Source of the DNA: Candidatus Manganitrophaceae bacterium
Lineage (GTDB): Bacteria; Nitrospirota; Nitrospiria; SBBL01; JAADHI01
DNA length: 64,000 bases
NCBI GenBank assembly: GCA_012960925.1
Contig: DUAG01000019.1
Location: 1 to 64,000, forward strand
Direction: 5' to 3'
Positions within the stretch are counted from its first letter, which is position 1. The number at the start of each line of letters is the position of its first letter. Position numbers and translations under genes: made by a program. The notes beneath the pieces were generated by a model. It was not told the origin of the DNA, ran no database searches, and saw nothing but the letters and a program-made list of their open reading frames with translations. This document shows, in pieces, positions 15,613 to 23,795 of this stretch.

Positions 15613-15945
15613 ATCCTCGGGAACCCGAATGTGCGATTGCAGTTTGAACGCCCATAGCGAGCGCCTTAAAAACAAAGTCGTTTCTCCCATCCACCTGATT
15701 AGACAATGTTATTTTCTTATTTTTGGGTTGTGCCGTTTAGTATTCAGAAAGGGTCTCTGACCTCGTCTTCATCGGAAAACGGGTAAGTTTTCCAGGTTCC
15801 GATGCGGGTCCCGGAAATGAAAAAAATGTTGTCTTTAGAGAGGAGGGATGGTATAATTCGAAGAATTTTTATTAGTTTTCAGGCAGTTTGCTCCTTACAT
15901 TGAGCGAGAGATCGGTCTTAATTAAGTTTAAGGGGGGATTCAATA
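15613..15945 (+). promoter_or_regulatory. 333-bp regulatory gap before the PCP_red locus
   Basis: No gene is seen here. It contains a nested inverted repeat at 15770-15804 (CATCGGAA pairs with TTCCGATG; inside it GGAAAAC pairs with GTTTTCC), then a promoter at 15829-15857, then an 80-base leader ending in AAGGGGGG before the ATG at 15946. The inverted repeat lies about 25 bases upstream of the -35, a position typical for an activator site. Confidence 0.5.
15829..15857 (+). promoter_or_regulatory. Sigma-70-type promoter for the PCP_red locus
   Basis: -35 TTGTCT (15829-15834), exact 17-base spacer, perfect -10 TATAAT (15852-15857). The predicted start near 15864 gives an untranslated leader of about 80 bases. 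Confidence 0.65.
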
Positions 15946-18630
15946 ATGTATAAATCAATTTATATCCCGGTGGACAATTCAGATTATGCGAATACGGCGA
16001 TTGATATTGGGATTATGCTGGCGAAACAGTTCGGATCAAAAGTCGTCGGAAGTCACGCGTACGCAGCAAAGCTGCATGATAAGCGGTTTAAGCAGATGGA
16101 AGCGGGGCTTCCCGAGGAATACCATGATGAAAATGAACTTGAACGTCAGCGGAAGATTCATGATTCTCTGATCACGCGCGGCCTGGAGATCATCACAGAT
16201 TCCTATCTTGACATCATCGATAAAAAAGCGAGTGAGAGCAATGTCCCAATGGAGCGCAGGTCTCTGGAAGGGAAAAACTACAAGGTCCTTGTTGAAGATA
16301 TTGTGAAAAATGGTTACGACCTGGTTATCCTCGGCGCACTCGGTGTCGGTGCCGTAAAAGAAAGTATGATCGGCAGTGTCACGGAGCGAACAATCCGCCG
16401 CGTCCGAAAGTCCGACATCTTCGTTGTTAAGGAGACCGAGCCGCCCGTTCTGGGAAAAATGGGGAAGATTGTTGTTGCCGTGGATGGAAGTCATCACTCC
16501 TTTGGTGGTTTCAAGACCGCGTTGGGGCTGGCCAAGGCCTACGACCTTGAGATGGTTGTCGTTTCCGCGTTTGACCCCTATTATCATTATGCTGTTTTTA
16601 ATTCGATCGCCGGGGTATTGAACGAAGAAGCCGGAAAGGTCTTCCGCTTTAAAGAGCAGGAGAAGCTTCATGAGGATGTCATCGACTCCGGGCTTGCGAA
16701 GATTTACCAATCTCACCTGGAGGTCTGTCTGACTGTGGCGGAGACCGAGGGAGTAAAGATCAAGACGGCATTGTTGGATGGTAAGCCCTTTGAAAAGGTC
16801 ATTCAATACGTCAGGAAGGAGCGTCCATGGCTCTTGGTCGTCGGTCGTGTGGGTGTGCACTCTGATGAAGAGATGGATGTGGGGAGCAACGCTGAAAACC
16901 TTATCCGGATGGCGCCTTGTAATGTCCTGGTTTCAAATAAAACATTTATTCCTCCGATTGATGCCATTGCCGAATATACCGTGGCCTGGACCGAAGAGGC
17001 GGCCAAGCGAATGGAAAAGGTTCCGATCTTCGCGCGCGGGGTTGCCAAAACAGCCGTTTATCGCTATGCCATTGAAAAGGGCTTTACCATTATCAGCAAT
17101 TCGGTCGTGGACGCCGCAATGGGAGATATTCTTCCGAAGTCGTCGATTGACGCGATGAAACGGCTGGGGAAAGAGCTTGATGAGAAGGGGATTGACCGGA
17201 ATAAGATGACCGCATCCGACAGTGTGGCCCAGACGCTTGGCACCGGGAGTGGGATGGCTGGAATGATGGTGGATATCGTCCAAGATCGCGATGCGGAACG
17301 GGCGGCCAGTTATGATAAAAAGGCGAAGCTCGATTTTCATATTTGCGGCGGCTGCGGGTATACGGCAAAGGGTGAAAAGCCGGTAAAATGTCCGATCTGC
17401 AACGCCGATGGTGAGATTTTTCAGTTTCTCGACAAGTCGCTCTTTACCGCCGCGGCCAAGGCTGAAGGTGAGTTGAGTAAGGAAGTCGGCTACGATGGCG
17501 TTCCCTTGAGCTGGACCGAAGATGCGAAAAATATTCTGCGGAAGGTCCCGGCCGGGTTTGAGCGTCGGCGCGCCAAGGCCAAGGTTGAAAAGACGGCACG
17601 CAAGATGGGCCTGCAGACCCTGACGAAAGAGTTTGTTGTTCGAATAATTGAAGCCGGCGAGGGAGACGAAGACGTCGAAATGAGTTCAAAAACGATTGTG
17701 GCTTCACAGGCGAAGGCGGTCGCAGAGGAAAAGGAAGAAAGCGTGAAGGCGGCTCCCGTTCCCAAATTTTCCTATAGCCCTGAAGCCCAGGAGCGTGTTG
17801 ATCGGGTCCCCGTCGGATTCATGCGGGACGCGACGCGACAGCATATCGAGAATCATGCTTTTTCCAATTCGATTGATCATATCACCCTGGAGGTTGCTGA
17901 GGCCGGGATTAAGAAGGCGACCGAAGAGATGGAAGCGGTGATGTCAGGCGCAGCGAGCCTTGATGACATCAGGGAGCGTCTTGCCTCTATGGCGACAGGG
18001 GCGACGACCCCTCCGGAAGAAACCTTCCACTTTTGCGGGCTTTGCGGCCATGTGGTCGCACAGGTTCCGGAGCAATGTCCTGTCTGTGAGGCGAAGAAAT
18101 TGCGGTTTGTCCTCATGGAAGAGGCCATTGACTATTTCATCTGTCTGATCTGCAGCCAGGTGGTGAATCAGAAAATCCCGGATCACTGTGCCCTCTGTGG
18201 AGGCGGTGGAGAATATTACAAGAAAATGGAACGGAAAGAATCGGGTATCGAAAAGGCCTTTGCGTCGATTACATGGACAGATGAAGCGAAGGCCCGGATG
18301 AACGAAATTCCAGAAGGGTTTATGCGGGAGATGACCTCCTGGAGAATAGAGGCCGATGCGCGCAAAAAAGGGATTCGGAAAATTGATCCCGCCGTCATCA
18401 ATGCGAAGTATGAACATTGGAGCCGTGCTTCGAGAAAAGTTGAGCGGCATCTTCCCTGGGATGATGATGCCGAACGCCGGATGGCTCTTATTCCCTCCTT
18501 TGTTCGGGGGACAGTCGTCAGCGAAATTGAATCTTATGCGGATGAAAAAGGATTCAAGCGTGTGAGCGCTGAAATTCTAAATCAGGTTACCGAACGCTGG
18601 GCCGAGGCGATGCGTTCCCAGGGGTTTTAA
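15946..18630 (+). CDS. Multidomain universal-stress / PCP_red / rubredoxin-like protein
   Basis: 894 residues, cytoplasmic. Domains in order: USP 1 (1-165) and USP 2 (170-332), each with an intact ATP-binding G-2x-G-9x-G-S motif (G130-S144; G300-S314); PCP_red 1 (346-393); rubredoxin-like knuckle pair C467/C470-C482/C485; PCP_red 2 (522-568); PCP_red 3 (608-660); knuckle pairs C697/C700-C711/C714 and C733/C736-C748/C751; PCP_red 4 (776-822) and 5 (837-886). PCP_red, the small C-terminal domain of the BchB/ChlB subunit of dark protochlorophyllide reductase, is marked by W-(T/D)-x2-A-x2-R-(M/L)-x2-(I/V)-P-x-F-x-R. ATP sensing, metal or redox centres and possible tetrapyrrole binding are thus combined in one chain. 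Function unknown. Confidence 0.85.
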   Translation: MYKSIYIPVDNSDYANTAIDIGIMLAKQFGSKVVGSHAYAAKLHDKRFKQMEAGLPEEYHDENELERQRKIHDSLITRGLEIITDSYLDIIDKKASESNVPMERRSLEGKNYKVLVEDIVKNGYDLVILGALGVGAVKESMIGSVTERTIRRVRKSDIFVVKETEPPVLGKMGKIVVAVDGSHHSFGGFKTALGLAKAYDLEMVVVSAFDPYYHYAVFNSIAGVLNEEAGKVFRFKEQEKLHEDVIDSGLAKIYQSHLEVCLTVAETEGVKIKTALLDGKPFEKVIQYVRKERPWLLVVGRVGVHSDEEMDVGSNAENLIRMAPCNVLVSNKTFIPPIDAIAEYTVAWTEEAAKRMEKVPIFARGVAKTAVYRYAIEKGFTIISNSVVDAAMGDILPKSSIDAMKRLGKELDEKGIDRNKMTASDSVAQTLGTGSGMAGMMVDIVQDRDAERAASYDKKAKLDFHICGGCGYTAKGEKPVKCPICNADGEIFQFLDKSLFTAAAKAEGELSKEVGYDGVPLSWTEDAKNILRKVPAGFERRRAKAKVEKTARKMGLQTLTKEFVVRIIEAGEGDEDVEMSSKTIVASQAKAVAEEKEESVKAAPVPKFSYSPEAQERVDRVPVGFMRDATRQHIENHAFSNSIDHITLEVAEAGIKKATEEMEAVMSGAASLDDIRERLASMATGATTPPEETFHFCGLCGHVVAQVPEQCPVCEAKKLRFVLMEEAIDYFICLICSQVVNQKIPDHCALCGGGGEYYKKMERKESGIEKAFASITWTDEAKARMNEIPEGFMREMTSWRIEADARKKGIRKIDPAVINAKYEHWSRASRKVERHLPWDDDAERRMALIPSFVRGTVVSEIESYADEKGFKRVSAEILNQVTERWAEAMRSQGF

Positions 18631-18694
18631 CCTCTGGTCTTGAATGGTCGTGTGTGGCATTTTTGGAAAACCCTTTTAAGGGCTGAATAGTTCA

Positions 18695-20080
18695 ATGGCA
18701 TATCAAGCATATTCTGTTTCATGGAATCTCACCCAACGCTGCAACCTGTTTTGTACGCACTGCTATATGAGTGCGTTTCCGAATGCCGATATTTCACAGG
18801 ACCTTACGACGAAAGAATGTTTTAAGGTGATGGATGGCATCGAGAAGGTGAATCCGAATGTCTTTTTGATTCTCACCGGTGGCGAGCCGCTTGTTCGAAA
18901 AGATATCTTCGATATTGCCGCCTATGGCTCAGACAAGGGCTTTACCTGTGTTCTCGGGACAAACGGGGTTTTAATTGGTCGTACTGAGGCGAGGAAGATG
19001 CGTGAAAGCGGTCTTCAAGGTGCCTCGATCAGTCTTGACTCTGTTGATCCGAAGAAACATGATGAATTCCGCGGTCTGGCCCATTCCTGGAAGAATGCCA
19101 TTCGCGGCATGGAGTTTCTCCAGGGCGAAGGGCTCGACTTTTCGATACATATGAGCGTGATGTCCTGGAATGTCTCTGAGATTCCCAAGATGATCGAGTT
19201 GTCCAAAAAAGTCGGGGCCAAGGTTCTCAATTTCTTTTTTCTGATTCAGACCGGTCGAGGCGAAAACCTGATCGATATCCAGCCCAGTCAGTATCGTGAG
19301 ATCCTAACCTATCTGGCGCGCGCACAGGGTGTCGGGCCGAAAGAGGTGACCAACGGAGGCGGATTGCTCGGGCAATTTGATGATCCCTGGACCTCTCCTG
19401 CGGGGGAGAGTTATGGTTTAATCCTTCGCGCAAAATGTGCACCCCACTTCAGGAAAATCATTTACGAACTCGATCCGGATTCGCCTTTGTTAAAGAATTA
19501 CTCCCAGGGAAGCTGCCCTGCCGGTAAATATTATTGCCGGATTACTCCTGAAGGGGACATCACCCCCTGCCCTTATATGCCCGTGAGCGCAGGAAACCTC
19601 CGGGAAAAATCATTTGATGAAATCTGGAACACTTCGCCGGTTTTGAATGATCTGAGGGACCCCCAACTCGGGGGACGTTGCGGTGATTGTGAGTTTTCTG
19701 AGATGTGTGGCGGCTGTCGTTGCCGGGCTTATGCGGCCACTGGAGATTATCTGGCAGAAGATCCCGCCTGTGACTATCAGCCGGGCCAGTACGGGGGGAA
19801 GAAAATTCAATTGACCGCCGATCAGACCTTCGGTCTGGAGGTCAAATTTACGATGGATTGGAGTGTGGCTTCCAAGGAACGTTTGAAAGGACTTCCATCC
19901 TTTGCCCGGGGAATGGTGGCCCGGGGCGTGGAACGTTATGCCGCAGAGAACAATATTACCCTGATTACACCGGAAGTTATGCAGATCGTGCGGGAGAAAG
20001 CGGAGGCCAAGCGCGGTCGAAGCTTTAGTTTTACCGAATTCAGCCGAAGCGTCCCCGTAAAAACCCCTGGAGACAATTGA
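18695..20080 (+). CDS. Radical SAM/SPASM enzyme with C-terminal PCP_red domain (NirJ/Ahb-like)
   Basis: 461 residues. C16-C20-C23 in RCNLFCTHCYM binds the SAM-reducing 4Fe-4S cluster, and LTGGEPLVR follows. A SPASM-type C-terminal domain holds many cysteines for auxiliary clusters, including GSCPAGKYYC, PCPYMP and CGDCEFSEMCGGCRCRAYA followed by DPAC. This spelling is closest to the heme-biosynthetic group NirJ, AhbC and AhbD, which alter tetrapyrrole side chains. About residues 395-445 are a PCP_red domain (DWSVASKERLKGLPSFARGM), unusual for this family. It starts 64 bases after the multidomain PCP_red gene, same strand. Tetrapyrrole modification is inferred, peptide modification is the alternative. 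Confidence 0.8.
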   Translation: MAYQAYSVSWNLTQRCNLFCTHCYMSAFPNADISQDLTTKECFKVMDGIEKVNPNVFLILTGGEPLVRKDIFDIAAYGSDKGFTCVLGTNGVLIGRTEARKMRESGLQGASISLDSVDPKKHDEFRGLAHSWKNAIRGMEFLQGEGLDFSIHMSVMSWNVSEIPKMIELSKKVGAKVLNFFFLIQTGRGENLIDIQPSQYREILTYLARAQGVGPKEVTNGGGLLGQFDDPWTSPAGESYGLILRAKCAPHFRKIIYELDPDSPLLKNYSQGSCPAGKYYCRITPEGDITPCPYMPVSAGNLREKSFDEIWNTSPVLNDLRDPQLGGRCGDCEFSEMCGGCRCRAYAATGDYLAEDPACDYQPGQYGGKKIQLTADQTFGLEVKFTMDWSVASKERLKGLPSFARGMVARGVERYAAENNITLITPEVMQIVREKAEAKRGRSFSFTEFSRSVPVKTPGDN

Positions 20081-20149
20081 CGTCTTTTCTTGCGTCGGAG
20101 AATTCTCGCCGTTCTACGGTGAGGATCTTCAAAATAATTGAGGTTATGT

Positions 20150-21142
20150 ATGGGAAAGAAAGATCAAGAAGGTAATACAGTCACCTGGACGCCTGAGGCG
20201 GAGGCGCGTCTGAAGAAAGCCCCTTTTTTTCTGAGAGGGATGGTCCGAAAACTTTCCGAGAAGAAGGCGGCAGAGAAGGGGATCACGCTGATTACCGAAG
20301 AGGTTCTGGCAAAGTTCAAAGATAAAATGATGAATCCCATGGCAGGTGCAGGTGTGGGTGCTTCCCATGCGGAAGCAGGGGTTGAAACGAAAGCCCTGGC
20401 CTGGACCCGTGAGGCAACGGAGCGGCTTGAAACCGTTCCGGAATTTATGAGAGGAATGATCCGGAAAATCGCGGAAGAGGTTGCTCTCGAGCGGGGTCAT
20501 CTTGAGGTGGATCTTGAGCTTCTTGAAAAAGCGGAGGCCTTGGGAGATGAGAAAAAAGAAGAATCTTTCCCTGAGATTCCATGGACCGACGCGGCAAAGG
20601 TACGACTGGGACAAAAAATTGCAGATTCGCCGGAGATGGCCCGTGAGTTTGTCCAGGGCATGTTGAAGAACGATGCAGAAGATCTGGCAAGGGAATTGGG
20701 CCTGGAACGCATTGACATGGCTGCACTGACACAGATATGGGATGCCCCGAAGAGTGATGTGGTCTGGTCGGAGGAAGCGCATAAACGCCTGATGACCTCA
20801 CCTGATTTTGTCCGCAGCGGTATTAAGAAGGCTGCGGAACGCCGCGCGCGAAAAATGGGAATCACCGAGATTACTTCAGAACTTCTGACGACATATCGCA
20901 ATGAGGCCATGATGAAGGCTATGAAACGTATTCGCGCCTTTGGCTACAGAGAAATGACCTTTGATGCCTTTGAAGACGCAAAAGGAAAGATTCGCCGGCT
21001 TAAAGAGAATCCCGAAGCGGAAAAGCGATTGGACGATATCAAGTCCTACATGGGAAAGCGGGGAACGGTCGGTCTGATTGATGAAGAAATGCTCGACAAA
21101 ATGAAAGATTACCTGAAGGACCCCTCCAAAAAGAAAATGTAA
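20150..21142 (+). CDS. PCP_red repeat protein
   Basis: 330 residues from the ATG at 20150 (TGAGG six bases upstream; an in-frame TTG at 20138 is less likely). Nearly the whole chain is repeats of the PCP_red unit, beginning at VTWTPEAEARLKKAPFFLRG, LAWTREATERLETVPEFMRG, IPWTDAAKVRLGQ and VVWSEEAHKRLMTSPDFVRS. A fifth, degenerate unit near the end lacks the Trp. Each unit ends in a helix with I-T-x-E-x-L. No enzymatic motif, cysteine cluster or membrane segment is seen, so it looks like a binding or scaffold protein. It follows the radical SAM gene by 69 bases. Role unknown. Confidence 0.8.
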   Translation: MGKKDQEGNTVTWTPEAEARLKKAPFFLRGMVRKLSEKKAAEKGITLITEEVLAKFKDKMMNPMAGAGVGASHAEAGVETKALAWTREATERLETVPEFMRGMIRKIAEEVALERGHLEVDLELLEKAEALGDEKKEESFPEIPWTDAAKVRLGQKIADSPEMAREFVQGMLKNDAEDLARELGLERIDMAALTQIWDAPKSDVVWSEEAHKRLMTSPDFVRSGIKKAAERRARKMGITEITSELLTTYRNEAMMKAMKRIRAFGYREMTFDAFEDAKGKIRRLKENPEAEKRLDDIKSYMGKRGTVGLIDEEMLDKMKDYLKDPSKKKM

Positions 21143-21157
21143 AGGGATAAGGCGTTT

Positions 21158-21619
21158 ATGAAACTTTTCGCTGTTTTCAATCATTGGCTGCACCTCTTCT
21201 GCGTGGTCCTCTGGCTTGGGGGTGCTGGCTTTCAGGTCTTTATCATGGCGCCTCTTCTTGCTGCAAAAGATGTCTCGAATGAGGTCTACGTCAAGATCTC
21301 AAAGCGCTACCAGCGGATGGTGATTCTGCTTCTTTTCATCTTAATGATTACGGGCGGAATAAATTTTGGGGTCAGGCGGGCCGGAATCGATGAAATTCCT
21401 CCAGGCTATATCTCGGCATTGGGGGTTAAGGTATTTCTTGTTTGTGCGATGGCGGCAATCCCCCTCTTCCAACTTGTTCGCTCACGGGATGACGAAGAAA
21501 TCAAAAGGGATGAAACAAGCAACGGGAATCTTCCCGGTTATACTTTTACAAAAGTTACCTTGATCGTTGGGGTTGTGGTCATCTTTATTGCGGCAATGCT
21601 GCGGCAGTGGAAATTCTAG
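21158..21619 (+). CDS. CopD-like four-helix membrane protein
   Basis: 153 residues with four predicted membrane helices (about 8-30, 53-73, 85-104, 131-150). The first contains NHWLHLFCVVLWLGGAGF, a His-rich helix typical of CopD/YkoY-like and b-heme-binding membrane proteins; the loop after helix 3 is acidic. ATG with AAGG upstream, 15 bases after the PCP_red repeat gene. A heme or copper role would fit the locus but is inference from two histidines. Overlaps the next gene by 13 bases. Confidence 0.6.
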   Translation: MKLFAVFNHWLHLFCVVLWLGGAGFQVFIMAPLLAAKDVSNEVYVKISKRYQRMVILLLFILMITGGINFGVRRAGIDEIPPGYISALGVKVFLVCAMAAIPLFQLVRSRDDEEIKRDETSNGNLPGYTFTKVTLIVGVVVIFIAAMLRQWKF

Positions 21620-22275
21620 GAATAGTTGAGAAAAGGGCGTTCTGGCCCCTTTTTTTTCCATTTTTCTCGACGGGTTTTTATTATATCTTCCTCTTCCCTT
21701 CGTCTCGTCTTCACCATGTCTTTCTTCCCTTAATGGTTTCTATCGTTACCCTGGGTCTTTGGTTTAGCCGGAATTCGGAGAGGTCTGAGGACCTGTGTCT
21801 CCGTAAAAAGGGGGCGATTCGTGCGGTATTCCTTGGCATTGCCGGTGGCCTCGGACTGGGGCTTTTTAATCTCTTTGTGATCGTAAAACTCACACCGTGG
21901 CTCGGGTATTCCAATGAATTTCTTAGAGAAACCCCTCATGCCGATCTGTCTTTATGGATAATGTTTCCCTTTGGTATCCTCCTCATCAGTTTTCTCATTG
22001 AGATCCTCTTCCGGGGGTGGATTCTGGGGCGGTTTCTGAGCGTGTTCCGGTCGACGCGAGGAGGGTCCTGTTGGGCTGTTTTGTTGTCGGCGCTTTATTT
22101 TTCTTTTGATCCCTTCATGGTCGTATATTTCAAGGGCTACCATTGGCTGGCGCTGACCGATGGGATTATATGGGGAGCACTCCTCCTCAAAACAGGAAAC
22201 CTGTTCTCCTCAATCTCAGCACACACTGTTGAAGTCTGGATCGTCTATCTTGTTTTAAAGGTCTTCTATGCGTAA
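21607..22275 (+). CDS. CPBP-like polytopic membrane protein, motif degenerate
   Basis: 222 residues, about six membrane helices. EILFRGWILGRF near residue 137 resembles motif 1 of the CPBP (CAAX protease/bacteriocin-processing, Abi) family, EExxxR, but with one Glu replaced by Ile. SAHTVEVW near residue 201 resembles the later His motif. With the motif incomplete, activity is doubtful. The ATG overlaps the CopD-like gene and the end overlaps the following secreted protein gene, so translation is probably coupled through all three. Confidence 0.5.
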   Translation: MEILGIVEKRAFWPLFFPFFSTGFYYIFLFPSSRLHHVFLPLMVSIVTLGLWFSRNSERSEDLCLRKKGAIRAVFLGIAGGLGLGLFNLFVIVKLTPWLGYSNEFLRETPHADLSLWIMFPFGILLISFLIEILFRGWILGRFLSVFRSTRGGSCWAVLLSALYFSFDPFMVVYFKGYHWLALTDGIIWGALLLKTGNLFSSISAHTVEVWIVYLVLKVFYA

Positions 22276-22855
22276 TCTAAAAGATCCTGTTTACAAAATG
22301 GTTTTATTGTTTTCCCTTTTTTTTCTCTTGCTGAACTCGGCCCCTCTTTTTGCGATCCATGCCATTTTTGAAGAGGGCGAAGCCATTCAGCGCAAACATG
22401 GACCGGTCTCCCTGGGTATGGCCCTTGACCTTTTTCTAAAGACCGTTCACGGGAAGGAAGAACCGGTTGTAAAGGGACAGTTCAAACATGAGCGGCGCTA
22501 CCGCATGGAGAGTGCTGCCTTCCGTTCAGAGGTCGACAGTGTTATTGCCGATTTTTATCGGGGTAAGTTGTATCGTGTTGAAATCAACTTCAGGCCCGTT
22601 GATAAGTCCTTATCTCCCATTCCAGAAATGACTCGGAAATCGACGCATCGTCACGGTCCTCCCCGGACCACTGCCTTGCCGGGAATTGACCTTTTTTTCT
22701 GGGATGATGGGAAGACGCGACTGATTCTTGAGGCAGATCATGATGAGACAACTCTGGAATATTCTCTGACCTATATTGATAATGACCTTTTTCATCATGC
22801 CAGCCGGGATCGGGTTCAAATTGAGACCGATGGTAATTCAACATATAAAAATTAA
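22268..22855 (+). CDS. Exported protein of unknown function
   Basis: 195 residues starting with a signal peptide (KMVLLFSLFFLLLNSAPLFA). The mature protein is mixed alpha/beta, with a basic segment (KHERRYRM), a His-rich patch (THRHGPPR) and a strand-rich end (TRLILEADHDETTLEYSLTYID). No cysteine remains after the signal, and no recognised motif. Overlaps the CPBP-like gene by 8 bases and appears to be the last gene of the 15.9-22.9 kb run. Function not assigned. Confidence 0.6.
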   Translation: MRNLKDPVYKMVLLFSLFFLLLNSAPLFAIHAIFEEGEAIQRKHGPVSLGMALDLFLKTVHGKEEPVVKGQFKHERRYRMESAAFRSEVDSVIADFYRGKLYRVEINFRPVDKSLSPIPEMTRKSTHRHGPPRTTALPGIDLFFWDDGKTRLILEADHDETTLEYSLTYIDNDLFHHASRDRVQIETDGNSTYKN

Positions 22856-22902
22856 GTGGTTTACTGTCAAGCGTCTCAATCCCCCCTCCTGAGAGGTTGT
22901 GA

Positions 22903-22931
22903 TTGTTAATCTTAACCGGATATGCTATAAG
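22903..22931 (+). promoter_or_regulatory. Promoter for the PilZ gene, leaderless geometry
   Basis: -35 TTGTTA (22903-22908), 17-base spacer, -10 TATAAG (22926-22931). The ATG at 22940 begins 9 bases after the -10, so the expected transcript has a leader of 0-2 bases; no ribosome site is present. Confidence 0.55.
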
Positions 22932-22939
22932 CACAGGCT

Positions 22940-23302
22940 ATGGATAAGAGACAACATTATCGTGTTCCGTTTACTGGAAAGGCAAAGGTATCGACTGAAA
23001 CCCGTTCTGTCGAGGTGACGATCAGCAACATGAGCCTTGGCGGTCTTCTTCTCCATGCAAAAAAGCGCTTCGACCTCGGGAAAGAATTAACGGTCAAGAT
23101 TAGTGGGACGCATCGCGGGAAGTCATTTCGTGAAATTGTACTTGGAAAAATTGTCGTTACCCATCTCAGCCCCGACGGGAATGCTTACGGGTTACAGTTT
23201 TTAGACTATATCGACCAAGAGCAACAGCCCTCCCTTTATTCTTGGGTGAGCAGTCGTCAGAAAAAGGCCATCTCATCTTTTTTAAGAGAACCTTTGCCTT
23301 GA
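22940..23302 (+). CDS. Stand-alone PilZ domain protein
   Basis: 120 residues with a single PilZ domain. The c-di-GMP-binding arginines are in KRQHYR (residues 3-8) and the second motif NMSLGG (30-35) follows with the usual spacing. Such proteins bind cyclic di-GMP and alter motility, export or polysaccharide synthesis through partner contact. A GGDEF cyclase is encoded at 51.7 kb. It overlaps the upstream reading region of the lipoprotein gene but its own promoter suggests separate expression. Confidence 0.8.
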   Translation: MDKRQHYRVPFTGKAKVSTETRSVEVTISNMSLGGLLLHAKKRFDLGKELTVKISGTHRGKSFREIVLGKIVVTHLSPDGNAYGLQFLDYIDQEQQPSLYSWVSSRQKKAISSFLREPLP

Positions 23303-23331
23303 AGACGCAAAGCCCACCCAGTTGGTTTTTT

Positions 23332-23757
23332 ATGAGGCGGGCTTCCTTCTCCCGTTCCTTCCTATTTCTCTTTGCGCTCACCCTTCTGTCTGCTTGTGTC
23401 CGGACAGGGACCCTCAAGACCTCTCTGGCCGGTTCACCCATTTCATATGACCAATCGTGGAAGGCCTCCCTGCGTACGGGGCTGATCCACTATGAACAGA
23501 TCGCAATCGCAGATAAAGAAGGCGGATTCTTTCAGACCACCTGGAAAATTCATAAGGTGGGAATAATCATCGGAACGCCGGTGAGGAGAAGTCGGCTCAT
23601 CGGTCATCTCACCAGGAAAAAACCTTTCCAGCTGAACCTGACCATGGAGCAGGAGGCCTTTACACTCGAGCTTGGCCAATGGGTCGCTGATCCGCCGGAC
23701 GAAAAGCGTTTTTCAAAAATCATCCAGAGTGCGCACTCTCAGATGAGAACTCGATAG
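23332..23757 (+). CDS. Small lipoprotein of unknown function
   Basis: 141 residues from the ATG at 23332. This start is chosen because it places a classic signal peptide and lipobox (LTLLSAC) at the N terminus; an in-frame start at 23242 would add 30 residues overlapping the PilZ gene. The mature protein is mixed alpha/beta with a strand cluster around [16 protein letters not shown] and a helix at the end. It is likely anchored in the outer membrane. No family recognised. Confidence 0.6.
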   Translation: MRRASFSRSFLFLFALTLLSACVRTGTLKTSLAGSPISYDQSWKASLRTGLIHYEQIAIADKEGGFFQTTWKIHKVGIIIGTPVRRSRLIGHLTRKKPFQLNLTMEQEAFTLELGQWVADPPDEKRFSKIIQSAHSQMRTR

Positions 23758-23795
23758 GGTTCACTCCACCTACACAGCCAAAAGGGTTTTGGAAG

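Noticed and set aside
21607-22275. Active CAAX-type protease
   Set aside because: The EExxxR motif has lost one Glu, so only family-like membership is claimed, not activity.
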